Of a stretch of DNA of 64,000 bases, positions 11,071-22,150 are shown one piece after another; positions within the stretch are counted from its first letter, which is position 1; every line of letters starts with the position of its first letter. Below the pieces are notes generated by a model. That model was not told the DNA's origin. It was given only the letters and a program-made list of their open reading frames with translations, and did not search any database. The position numbers and the translations under genes are program-made. This DNA is from Diplolepis rosae (Eukaryota > Arthropoda > Insecta > Hymenoptera > Diplolepididae): assembly GCA_030998225.1 (NCBI GenBank), contig JAPYXD010000553.1, positions 4,154,001-4,218,000 of the forward strand. The letters are read 5' to 3'.

Positions 11071-11869
11071 TTGAGTATTAGCGTGCGCGGTAAAAGGTTG
11101 AAAATTCGAGCCCCTGTATACTGAAAACTCGTCGTAGTAGAGACGTTCTTCTCTTAGGGGAATTAAAAGAGGTTCACTCGGACAATAATTTCGCGGACTT
11201 TCAAGGAAATCGGAAACAAAAAGTTTTTTGGCGGGTACTCTTGACAAATTTTGCCCCATATATTTAAATTGTAACCGATGTTATCTATTTCAAAAAATGG
11301 TATTCAAAGTCTTTTACTCAATAGTACAGGTTTGTTGAATCAACTTCATACAATAAAATTGTTTATTAATTGTAATTTCGTATGTGAATCAGAATATAAA
11401 TTATTAACTTGCTAAAATATTGAACCCCTTAATTAACATTTGTTTGTTAAAAGTATCATGTACAAGATTTTACACATGATAAAATTTTGCTTTTAGCGTC
11501 AAGTTTTCAAATTATATCTTCCGTCATTTCGAATTCGGCATCTCTTTTACGCCTCTTTTGCACGGAAACCAGCAGAGTCGAAAGAAACATAAAAACCGAG
11601 CAAGCTGTCGATTTGTAAGCAGTGCTCCTACACACTTTTGAGTTTTATGTAGCAATCTAACTTACACAACATTAGCTAAGACTGCGTACATGTGATTCCT
11701 CGCGCACGAAATATCAGCTGTAGGTACAAGGAGCCTTCAACCAGAGAAAACTCAGAGAACCACTGTGAAAAGAAACCACACTACGCTGCGCGCGCAACCA
11801 TTCTCACGAACGTACTGATTTTGGCGTTCTGTGCGTAACGTTCGCGTGTTAAATCTGGACACACTGACT
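11071..11869. other. no gene seen
   Basis: AT-rich with no recognisable coding or repeat family. The first 9 bases, TTGAGTATT, mirror the 9 bases left of the large TTAA element. Confidence 0.4.
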
Positions 11870-11990
11870 TTGAGTGAATTAAGTATTTATCAAATTCGTT
11901 TTAACCGACTAGGATTTAATAGATGTTCAAATGTCCTTATGTTCCAAGTTTAATCGACAGAGTTGAGTAAAATTAATTCAACTATTTTTC
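11870..11990 (-). mobile_element. end fragment of a CACGGAG-type MITE
   Basis: Complement of the terminal 110 bp of the MITE at 39394-40851: shared are GATTTAATAGATGTTCAAAT, GTCCTTATG, GAGTTGAGTAAAATTA and CAACTATTTTTCTCC. The outer end is fused directly to PLE sequence (TCTGCTATTATATTGAC). Confidence 0.6.
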
Positions 11991-12123
11991 TCCATGTCTG
12001 CTATTATATTGACGCAAAATTCATAGAATTTTTATTCATTATGTTATTTGGGCATAGGGTCAAATTTTTTTTATTTTCACATTTAAATTATCAATGGCGG
12101 ATAAAAAACAGTAAAAAGGAAGG

Positions 12124-12162
12124 AAAACATTTTGGCCACATAAGGGGGCCCTCTTCAGTGCC
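12124..12162 (-). ncRNA. degenerate hammerhead ribozyme core in PLE repeat
   Basis: On the minus strand CTGAAGA is followed by GGGCCCCC and GTGGCC, but the GAAA box reads AAAA and the helix I complement is lost. A decayed relative of the copies at 15479 and 53033. Confidence 0.4.
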
Positions 12163-13522
12163 AAAAATTAATTAAAAATTTCATTTAAAGATTAAAATAT
12201 AGGAGATTACTGAAAAAAGATAAGGAATAAATAACAAAAACTTATCTCATAGCTTGCAAATCAAAATAAAGCAGTCTGGTATGCACAACACGTGTTGAAG
12301 TAATATGTCTAATGTTACTGTATACAGAAAATGGGATACAACGAACGAAACTTAAAATGTTGTAGAACGGACCGGTAGGGAAATTTATTCTTTTATTCAT
12401 TTCTTTTTTTATGAATGTGAATAGATGAATCTATTTAATCGAACACTAGTCAATTTTAAGAATTTTCCTTGAGGACTTTGTTACCGGAGTCTCTCAAGGA
12501 TCGAGTTCAACTGTTTTAAAAACCGACTTAAAGGCTATCCGGAGATGTTCTTTTCCTTATTGAAGAAGACAATTGTCCTATACCTAGTTAAGAAATTCAA
12601 GTCAGTAGTGGTGATCCTGACAAGTGGAGGCAAGCGTGTATTTTTAAACGACAAATGTTTAGTATATCGGCTATTCGGACAATCCATTTTAGATTGAATT
12701 CGCAAGCAAGGCTTTACCAAAATATAAATTATTATCATATCTAAATATTTTATTTTACCCCATAGAAATATTTAAAAATTCTTTAAATTTGAATTATTTG
12801 GGTACGCTTAGAATTTTGCAGAACGGACCGACAGGAAAATTTATATTTTTCTTTTTTTATGAATATGTATAGATAAATCTTGTCAACCGAAAACTAGTCA
12901 ATTTTAAGAATTTTCCTTGTGGACTTTGTTACCGGAGTCTCTCAAGGATCGAGTTCAACTGTTTTAAAAACCGACTCCGTACATGTGGCTTTGCTGACTG
13001 ATTTATTTTTTAAAGGATATCCGGAGATGTTCTTTTCCTTATTGAAGAAGACAGTTGTCCTATACCTAGTAAAGAAATTCGAGACGGTTGTGATGATCTT
13101 TACGAGTAGCGGCAAAGCAAGCTTTACATAAATATAAATTATTATCATGTGTAAATATTTTATTTTACCCCATAGAAATTTTTTAAAATTCTTTAAATTA
13201 GAATTATCGGCGTACGATTAGTAATGAAATAAAATGGAAGGTTATTTATAATTTTTTAACTTTAGTTCTATTCTTAAACGTATAATCTTCATTAGTTCTA
13301 AAAATTTTCAGAACTATGAAAAAATCCGCGTTTATACTGAAAGTATTCCAAGCGCAATTTTATCTATGTAATGTAACGCGATTGAAGACATGTCTGCTAT
13401 TATATTGACCCAAAATTCATAGAATTTTTATTCATTATGTCATTCTGGCATTGGATCAGATTCTTTTTATTTTCACATTGAAATTATCAATGGAAGATAT
13501 ATAAAAAAAACGTAAAAAGTTA

Positions 13523-13563
13523 GGCATACGTTTTGGCCACATTCGGGGGCCCTCTTCAGTGCC
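13523..13563 (-). ncRNA. hammerhead ribozyme-like core in PLE repeat (GAAA mutated)
   Basis: Minus strand: GGCA, CTGAAGA, GC-rich arm, GTGGCC, then AAAAC in place of GAAAC, and TGCC closing helix I after a short spacer. One core base is changed, so probably inactive. Confidence 0.45.
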
Positions 13564-13597
13564 ATTAATTAAAAAATTAACTCAAAATCTTATTTAA

Positions 13598-14121
13598 GGT
13601 GGCTTGATCGTTTGGTGTCGTATGAAGTAAGGGGCACCGTGGGAGCACGTGTTACATGAATGCTCATTGCTACTTATTTTTTTAATAATCATATGTATTA
13701 TAGTAACATCTTAGTAGAAGGGTAAGAAATCGCGGAAATGTCCCCGGAAAAAAGCGATAATAAAAAATTATTAGTTTCACCTCGAGGCGATTTCTATATT
13801 CTGTACCTTTTTCGCAATTTTCTCTTGATTGAAGTCGTTAACCCTTTGTTTTTATAATACTAATAGATTTCTCGAAATCGAAAGTACTAGTATATATTTT
13901 ATTTATTGGGACTTGTGATTTTTTCCGGAGTTTCGCCGATTTTGACGAGGAATCCCATAAGACTACGTGTTAAACTGACATTTTTTCGGTAGCGATTTTT
14001 TCGGCAATGACATCGTCAACCACGGTATTTCTTTTTTCCAAATGAATCTAGCATATTTTATTAAGATAATCTCTAAGTTTCAGAGCAGTCTATAATTTTT
14101 TTCAAAAGCGATCAAGCCCCC
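13598..14121. mobile_element. TTAA-flanked MITE (524 bp) in the PLE array
   Basis: Begins GGTGGCTTGATCG and ends CGATCAAGCCCCC. TTAA lies on both sides (13594-13597, 14122-14125). Comparing the interrupted PLE unit with the one at 12170 shows a clean insertion into ATTTAAAGATTAAAATATAGG. No coding frame. Confidence 0.75.
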
Positions 14122-14670
14122 TTAAAGATCAAAATATAGGAGATTACTAAAATAAGGAAAGGTATAAAAATCAAAAACGTATCTCATAGCTTGCAAATCA
14201 AAATGAAGCAGTCCGGTATGCGCAACACGTATTGAAGAAATATGTCTAATTTCACTGTATACAGAGAATCGAATACAAAGAACGAAACAGAATTTTGCAG
14301 AACGGACCTGCCTGAAACTTTATTTATTTATTTATATTTTTCTTTGTTTATGAATATATATAGATAAATCTTGTTAATCGAACACTAGTGAATTTTAAGA
14401 ATTTTCCTTGAGGACTTTGTTACCGGAGTGTCTCAAGGATCGAGTTCAACTGTTTTAAAAACCGACTCGGTACATGTGGCTTTGGTGACTGATTTTTTTT
14501 TAAAGGCTATCCGGAGATGTTCTTTTCCTCTCGAAAAAGACAATTGTCCTATACCTAGTTAAGAAATTAGAGTCGATTGTAGTGATCCTGACAAGTAGAG
14601 GCAAGCGTGTATTTTTAAACGAAAAATGTTTAGTATATCGGCTTTTCGGCCAATCCTTTTTAGATTGAAC

Positions 14671-15118
14671 AGAGAAAAATCTTCTTCTTATTCTTCTTCT
14701 TCTTCGTACAGCGTTAGCACCCTACTGACAAAGCCTTGTACATTTGAACTGCGCATGCTCTATTACAACAAACTACTACTACACAAGATCGATAAAATCA
14801 AAATGTCTGGGACTAGGCGCGAAATATCAAGTGTAATGACTAGCGCCGCAAACAACTACAATACTAGATTAGATTCGAGTGTACGCATAAAAACTCGTAT
14901 CCGCACCGAAGTCACATAAAATAGAATACGTGCCAATGCACACAATTCGGGAAATTACGAGACTCGCGACAATGCTCGCAGGACTGATCTACGCATCGGC
15001 TATGCCTCAACTACGCCTCACCAACGCCTCGACTACGCCTTGGCTTCGATCTCCTGTGAGCATGTCGCTCGTCGCGCAATAAGCCTCATTGTGCGCCTAG
15101 GCACGTAATATACTATTA
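14671..15118 (+). repeat. family X short repeat, copy c
   Basis: Same order of blocks as copy a: CTTCTT stretch, GTTAGCACCCTACTGAC, stem-loop and GCGCCTAGGCAC end. The stem-loop loop has expanded with ACGCCTC-type repeats (about 14985-15045). Its junction with the PLE piece (TAGATTGAACAGAG) is the same as in copy a. Confidence 0.5.
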
Positions 15119-15478
15119 TTTTACTCCATAGAAATATTATAAAATTCTTCAAATTAGAATTATTTGCGTACGATTAGTTATGAAATAAGATGGAAGGTTG
15201 TTTATAATTTTTTAACTTTAGTTCTATTCTTAAACGTATAAACTTTATTAGTTCTAAAAATGTTCAGAACTATGAAAAAATCCGCGTTTATACTGAAAGT
15301 TTTTGAAGTGCAATTTTATCTATGTAATGTGACATGTTTGAGGAGATGTCTGCTATTATATTGACCAAAAATTCATAGAATTTTTACTCATTATGTTATT
15401 TTGGCATTGGGTCAGATTTTTTTTATTTTCACATTTAAATTATCAATGGAAGATATATAAAAAAATAGTAAAAGGTAA

Positions 15479-15519
15479 GGCAAACGTTTCGGCCACATTA
15501 GGGGCCCCTCTTCAGTGCC
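15479..15519 (-). ncRNA. hammerhead ribozyme (PLE type), intact core
   Basis: Minus strand, 5' to 3': GGCA, CTGAAGA (15509-15515), a GC-rich helix II region ending GTGGCC, GAAA (15487-15490), C, GTT, TGCC. The GGCA and TGCC flanks pair as a 4-bp helix I, and CUGANGA with GAAA is the invariant hammerhead core. Helix III is minimal, as reported for PLE-associated hammerheads. Helix II (GGCC with GGCC) leaves two unpaired Gs, which weakens the fold. Role by family knowledge: self-cleavage of PLE transcripts. Confidence 0.6.
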
Positions 15520-16038
15520 ATAAATTATAAGATCAATTCAAAATTTTATTTAAAGATTAAAATATAGAAGATTACCAAAATATGGAAAGGAATATATATC
15601 AAAAACTTATCTCATAGCTTGCAAATCAAAATGCAGCAATCTGGTGTGCACAACACGCATTGAAGAATTATTTCTAATTTCAGTTTATACAGAAAATCGG
15701 ATACAACGAACGAAAAATAGAATTTTACAGAACGGACCGGCAGGGAAATTTATTTATTTCTTTTTTTATGAATGTGAATAGATGAATCTATTTAATCGAA
15801 CACTAGTCTATTTTAAGAATTTTCCTTGAGGACTTTGTTACCGGATTGTCTCATGAATCGAGTTCAACTGTTTTAAAAACCGACTCGGGAGATGTGGTTT
15901 TGCTGACTGGTTTCTTTTTTCTCAAATGGTACCTTGAGAGGTTCGTTTCCTCCTTGAAGAAGACAATTGTCCTATACCTAGTTAAGAAATTCGTGACAGT
16001 TGTGGCGATTTTTACGAAGGGAGGGTAGCGTGTATTAG

Positions 16039-17864
16039 CTCTATTATCTGAGCTACGGAGTTTCCACAAAACTTTTCCCACAGATTCTATTTACGCCAAT
16101 TTGGCCAAGGATACAATACCAGGGATACAAATCAACGAACAATTTCGCGGGTTGAAGGCAAAAATTTCGTAATAATTGAACATTGACAGCAAATCCGCTG
16201 GACAAAACTTGTAATATGATATGAAATTTCTTAAACAATGTTTCGTCTACCCCCAAAATTTTTGCGGACACGGATGAATATTCAAAAAATCCCCTATCAG
16301 TATTCCCGTCATTACTGCTGCCAAAACCGGGTTTAGGACAGTCAATATTTAGGTGCAATTGGCTCTTAAAATCTTTTTGAATCAACAATTTACGCTGTTT
16401 CGTAATATCTTTCTCCGTATCACCACGCGCTTGCTACTTGTGAATCCGTAACTTGTAGCCAATGTGCAGAAGAGTTTCAAAACATGGGATCCATTTATGC
16501 AAGGTCTATAATCCGAATCTCAAACTGTTCTCATCGATCTCTCGTTTCTTCATTTTTTTAATATCATTAAACTCTTTTGACGTCGCTTTGCACAAGTGAC
16601 AACGCATCGATGATTTTGTCTCTGTGACCGCATTCGCTACTTTGTTATCTATCATGGTAAAATACAATTCATATTTGACAACGACGTGCTTTCCATCTAT
16701 AATGCTACTGTGAGGGACCAAAAGGTCGATTTGATTCGTCAAATAACGCTCTTCTTCACCAGTGGACTCTGTGTTTTCGTGCAAAAATTGTATTTTTACG
16801 GGGCGACAAAAACGAGGTGACGAAGGATAGGGATTAACCCACACTAAAATTTTTTTGTTTGTTTGGTCATCAACACCGACGATTCGCAAAGGAACAACTG
16901 AAGTTTGGAAAATACTCGCATCTGAACTTTCTTCATCGCTAAATTTCTGTTTATATTGACTTTGCCCTGAACTTCCATTACAACCCCATTTTAGAATGCT
17001 TCGAAGATTAGAGCTAACTTTTGGTGGCAGCGTGCTAACAACTTCTTGTTGCACTTTCAAAATTCTTTCAGCAGTGTGATCGAGTAACGACTGCAGTTTT
17101 ACTTCGACGCTTGTTTCTGTTACTGTAATGCCTTCGGGGTAACAAAATTTTACTTTTACTTTTACTGTTGTTTTGTTAACTTTAAATCTACTAAGTCCAC
17201 GAGTGCCTCATCTGCTGACATCTCGGTTGGCCTTGGAGTTGTAGCGATTTTGATAGCCTCCCTGTATTTGGTAGCTCGTGTTGGGTTTGTTGTAGTAACA
17301 TCCTTCAAAACAGAAGCTGCGTTGGTGTTCCCAGAAGATTGGAGACTCTTTTGAGCCGCAAAAGTCAATTCCGACGTACTTACTGATGAACGGATCTCCT
17401 CTGTCCTTCGTCTTTTAGTTCTATCGCTAGCTTTTTCAAATTCTGCTGCCGGTCGACCCATTGAATTTGCGTCAGAAGAGCTACTTCTACGGCGAGAGTG
17501 AATATTCTGGAACGAAAGATACAACAAATTTTAGAAGTTGTGCACAAGTATAATTCGATAATGATTTATGACAACACTTTTTCTATACTTTTACCTTCAA
17601 AATGACAGAAGATTCCAACCAGTTTTTATTTTTTCTGCAAAACGGGCCAAGTTTGCGGTATGCCTCTTTCCATCTCGATTGCATATTGCAAAGCAACTTT
17701 TTCATTTCGTTTTTTTGATCTGCCTCCAACTCGAAATCATTTTCTTATTTAGAAAATTGTTTTTCTATGAGATTTATTTTTGTATCCAAATCAGCTTGTA
17801 AATTTTCTTTCAAAATTTCGAAAATTTCCATTCTTTGGCATGACATTTCTCCAGTAACTAATTC
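16039..17864 (-). pseudogene. RAG1/Transib-like DDE transposase relic
   Basis: Minus-strand gene with a visible intron: exon 17595-17864, GT...AG intron 17507-17594, then exon from 17506. Joined in phase 0 it reads into GRPAAEFEKASDRTKRRRTE and TTTNPTRATKYREA. After a frameshift near 17165 the core has KWGCNGSSGQSQYKQKF, RFCRPVKIQFLHENTE, MIDNKVANAVTETKSSMRCH with CHLC, and after another break KPGFGSSNDGNTDRGFF and LYPWY. These line up with RAG1 core blocks around the first Asp (CDGMGD), the second Asp (GYDEKL, then ICTLC) and MNGNFARK. The first catalytic Asp is Asn here (codon 16977-16979). In-frame stops, frameshifts and loss of the catalytic Glu region, cut by PLE repeats, make it dead. 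Subfamily uncertain. Confidence 0.7.
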
Positions 17865-19044
17865 CTATAAAATAACATTTATTTATACAAAATTTAGCAA
17901 CAAGAATATATCAAATGATTTATGAGTCTGATTTTCGGTAAAGTAGTTTTGAGCGATGATAAATATTCAAGTATTGAAAAAACACGCATGTCGATTGACG
18001 ACACAGCCGATATAAAAGAGTACAGAACGTCCCTCTGCAAGCATCCGCAACATTACTTTGAAGTTACAGAATCTTTACACTATTTCCATTGGTTAAAACT
18101 TCAAACAACGCAGGATTTCTTGGGATCAAAACTATTTTGACACTTTTCTACAGAACTTTTTTATACTTGGCTTAAGTTGCGAGCAGTTTTGATGTCCGAT
18201 TTCAAAGCATGTTTGGTTTTATAAAATAGGTTTTCAATGCATAAATATATTTAACTTACCTCCAGAAACACCCTCCATATTGTACACAATGAAGGGAACA
18301 GCAATTATATTTTCTATGCACTCATTAACGAATCAATTTTTCTACCCTTCTCAATTGTTCTTAGCTACTTGGCGCAGCGGCTTACTGTGAGCAGCAAGTA
18401 TACATTTAAAAATACGAAACGAAGCTGTTTGTTTTTTTGCCAAATTACACAGCGACTCCCTCTGTTGACCATATGAAAGAATTAACACATACTAACTGGA
18501 TTAAAAGTGCGAAAGCATCGTGCTCTCAAACGAGCCCGGATGGACAATCAATATTCCTCGTCGTAAAATTCGATTGAATCATCAGCTGACCATTCAGAAG
18601 CAGTAAGTAAGTATAGTTATTTATGGTTATTCATAATATAATCATTGTGCATGAAAGATTTCAAAATGTTCTCAATTTTTTCATTTCTCCTACGATTAAC
18701 TACATGGAGTCAGAAAAAGATACGAGTATGCACTAAATGTATTTTATTTTAAATCACAGGATAAATTAACGTCAAATTTTAAATTTTCTGTTCGTAAAGG
18801 GCAAGAGACAAATGATTCAATCAATGAATTAAAAAATGATTAAATTTATTAATAATCACATTAATTTAATAATCTTATCATTATTCCTACAAAATTGTCG
18901 AAAAGTTGAAGAATTTCCTACCAATTGAATCCTTTCTGAATTGAATTGAATTCTTTCCTGACCTCTACAAACGGAAATTTTTTAATTTGACATGATTACA
19001 AATGATCGAAATTGATAAAATGACATGGTTTAACAATATTTCCA
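17865..19044. other. no confident gene; possible 5' exons of neighbouring relics
   Basis: A minus-strand splice donor (GAG|GTAAGT near 18255) could end an upstream exon of the Transib relic, and plus-strand sequence near 18540-18605 ending in a GTAAGT donor could belong to the CMC relic at 19045. Neither could be confirmed. I found no terminal inverted repeat. Confidence 0.3.
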
Positions 19045-20290
19045 ATGGCAGGCAATAATAACATCGAGCGTCGTTTGAGAATCAGTTCTTCATCTCCTGC
19101 AGAGACCGAAGCTGAAGAAAACTCTATTTTTTCTCCTGATCCATGTTTGAGTTATTCACCTGTGAGTCAATCCAGTAACTTATTATCAGGTGCGAATCCT
19201 TCGGATATTCAAGATACTTCAGATGTAGACTCCGTTGACGATCCTCCAGCTCCTTGTGACGTTCTTGACAGAGTTGACGAAGTTGAAGAAGAGAGTGAAG
19301 TGTCAGAAATATCAACTACTGTTTATTCGGAATGGAGCGAAGAAACTACGAGCTCAAATATCCTAATAGTCCGGGAAAAAGATAAATTGTGTGACTGGGC
19401 AATTCAAATAGGAATAAAACACGAGCATCTAAACAAATTGCTACTAATTTTTAGACGTAGATTATTACCTTATTTGCCGAAAACGTCTAAAACATTTCTG
19501 GGAACTTCGACAGCGAAATACACTATCGTGAATATTTTGAAAAACGAACAGATGAATCTTTCAGAGAAATGCGACAGAGAGAACATCACAAGCTGCTGTC
19601 CCCTCTGCTCCGTATCAATTCACCAATAAATATAATATCTTCTTTCGTGCATTATTTCACGCACCTCTGTTTATTGGGAGTAATGAAAAGTTTAATGGAA
19701 TAGTGGTTTGATGGATATTCGAACGTGCGTTTCAGTGTAAGAATGATAGAAGAGCTATCTCAAAGAATGGAGAGTTTGAAAAAGTTTATATTTATATTAT
19801 ATTTATATTTTCCCCACGATTATTTAAACACTTCCTGCTTTTTCGAGCATTGCCTGGTTTTTACGGTACTAGATCGCAGATTTTGAATTTCCATCGTTTA
19901 ATTCACTTGGCTGATGATGTTACAGAGATGGGTCGCAGCTTGTCTTACCTTACAGCTTTACCTTTTGGAAGCCTTCTAGGAAAGATGAACAAAAACATTC
20001 AGACTGCTTTGCGACCACCGGCTCAACTTTGCAGGATATTACATGAGGAATATTTCGTAAAAAATAATAAAGCTGTCATGCCTCCTGAAATTGAGATTCT
20101 GAAAAGTGTTGGTAATGTACATTCAAAAATAAAATATAAGGAATACATCTTCACTAGTAAATCACCTGACAACTTAGTTATGCTGAAAAATGGAATAATT
20201 TTGAAAGTGGAAACATTTTCTGGACCTACTCGATCCGTAAGTATGCAAGGAAAAGTCTGTAACAGGAGAAAATTAATGTTTACCTTGTAA
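19045..20290 (+). pseudogene. CMC/Tnp2-type transposase, internally deleted relic
   Basis: Homologous to the longer copy at 43569-45163. The N-terminal part (acidic and Ser-rich, then WAIQIGIKHEHLNKLL, LPKTSKTFLGTSTAKYTIV) jumps straight to the block matching RTDESFR and HLCCLGVMKRLL of the other copy, so about 150 codons including the ICDTLARA block are missing. A frame change, a stop near 19700 and a terminal block (FHRLIHLADDVTEMGRSLSY, PPAQLCRILHEE) follow. Such internal deletions are typical of non-autonomous derivatives. The domain order fits the Transposase_21 (tnp2) family. Confidence 0.6.
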
Positions 20291-22146
20291 TTCTATACTT
20301 AATTTTAATGCGATATAGCACTCCTTCGGCACCAAGCTTCCACCAGTAAGTCCCAGGACATCAGATCAAACGATTTTCCGAACGTTTTCTATAAAGTACA
20401 GCAAAACAAATTTTGTTGGGCGCCAGACCAACAAGGTCACCTTAGTTCAATCAATCAAAAGAAACAAAAAGGGGAGCGAAAGCGACAGATTTAAAATTAT
20501 GTGGTGGGGGGGGGGGGGTCCCGGTGGAAACTAGGTGTACCAGACTTTCAGCTAGATCAGCTCGAAGTTGTAGAGTGGGGGAGTTCCTTGGGCGGAATAG
20601 GCTAAAAAAAAGGTTTTCTATTTTTTTCTATAACATAGGAATGAAACGACTATGCCAGGTTAAGTTAAAATAAAACAAATTTTATTTAAAATTAACAATC
20701 TTGTTTACCCGACGATAGTCCGCGTCGTTTTACAGCTATATAAAAGATTTGAACGGGGAAATACTGGGAGGGAACAAAAATAAAGAGGGGGGGGGGGGTG
20801 TCAGAGTCGAAAACAGGAAATTATAAATATACTATATCATGAACAGAAGGTAGCTAACCCTTGGGGTTATGCCACTTCGTCCGGTACTCAGGACCCAGGA
20901 AGTTTCTTTATACGAAGAAGTTCGTTCAAATAAAGGAATCAAACAAAGGGGGGGGGGGGGTAACACTTTTAGGGTCTTAATTTAGAGCACAATACTTGAA
21001 AAAAAATCACTAATTAGAGACTAATTTAAAAACCAACTCTAACAAAACTGCGGCCACCTTACAAAAAGGCAACAATGCCAGAATAGAAGGCTGAAAACGA
21101 TGGCTTCGTTTTCTCACAGTCGATAAAGTCTTCAAAAGTCCGAAAAACACACTTTCAAATTTACTCACAAAATGATAAAAAAAAAGGATCGAGATGCGTT
21201 GCGGCGAAGAAATAGGTGTCCTCAAAGGCTGCTGACGAAGTAGAACCACGCTGTCGCTTGCCGGTCGCTCGCACCTTCCGGCTGCTTCCCCTACCGCTGG
21301 TCCGACGCGCTGATTGGCTGGCGGCCCACTTCTGCTACGACCTAGTGCAGAGGTATCGCAGGAGCGTATTGACGAGGAGCCTGCAGTACCCCAACGTCCA
21401 CACTCCGGGTAAAATTTTCAGTCTTAAAGTCGTCAGAGTATGTTGCTCCAGTCTCCTTCCCCTCCGTTGACATCCATAATATAATCAAAATTTTGCACTT
21501 CCGTGCTCATCCGTAATAACTAGGATTCTTGCTGGAATCCGACCAAAGGCATGTCACGGGCCTGGGCTATAGGGACCTCTCTAGTAAAACTGGAGGTCGA
21601 GACTGGAGTCGCCCATGGCTCGGTCTTCGAGGTTCCATGCCAGGTGGAGGAGTCATCTAGGATTCTTGAGGCAGGAAACGCAGCACAGTCGAGAATAGGC
21701 GGCAAAACTTAAAGGTGGCAGGTTCGGCACAAGACGGTAAATTAATAAATCATATATTTCATACATGATTGTGAGTTGCAAAATTTTGCAACGTCACAAC
21801 CCATCCACTCAAGTCGAACATGATTAATATGTGGGGACTATAAAGACATCCCTCTGTCAATTTAAAAACTTTCTCGATTAAGTCAATTGATAAGAAAATG
21901 ATTCAATTGCCAATGAAAAATAGAATCCAAGGTAGAGAGCATATGCACGCAATGCCTCTTCTCTATTAACTAAAAATATCCGACATATTCCTGACCAAAT
22001 TGTTTGCAAAATAGTTGTAATACTCTGTATGCATGATCAACTTTATCCTGCTTTGAAATCACCTAAAAAAGTGAAGAAAGAATATATGGACTAGTATTTC
22101 AAAAATGCTTAAAATACGTTATCGATAAATGATTTTGTTGGTTATA
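20291..22146. other. no gene seen; G-tracts and a GC-richer stretch
   Basis: Three pure G-runs of 11-13 bases lie near 20506-20518, 20787-20798 and 20948-20960, each after an A-rich stretch. TGTTGGGCGCCAG at about 20418 resembles an LTR start or tRNA-primer-like site, but no matching second LTR is present. A GC-richer stretch (21210-21470) has open frames I cannot assign. Confidence 0.35.
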
Positions 22147-22150
22147 TTAA

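Larger units (their letters stand above)
11991..16035 (-). mobile_element. tandem array of Penelope-like element repeats
   Basis: Three tandem, imperfect copies of a ~1.4-kb unit. Each holds CTGCTATTATATTGAC, a hammerhead-like block, GCAGAACGGACC, the GTTACCGGA-AATTGTCCTATA block also found at 96-440, and in two units a block with CCGCGTTTATACTGAAAG. Hammerhead centres lie at about 12143, 13543 and 15499. The second and third units are enlarged by a TTAA MITE (13598-14121) and a family X copy (14671-15118). The same repeat flanks GIY-YIG and RT fragments at 52.7 and 60.6 kb, which identifies it as the LTR-like part of a PLE, coding strand minus. Tandem LTR arrangements are usual for PLEs. Confidence 0.65.

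Noticed and set aside
17922..18140. 72-codon open frame next to the Transib relic
   Set aside because: No family resemblance and no link to neighbouring exons.
20418..21471. Possible solo LTR (TG...CA, with TTGGGCGCC near the start)
   Set aside because: No target duplication and no second copy in the window.
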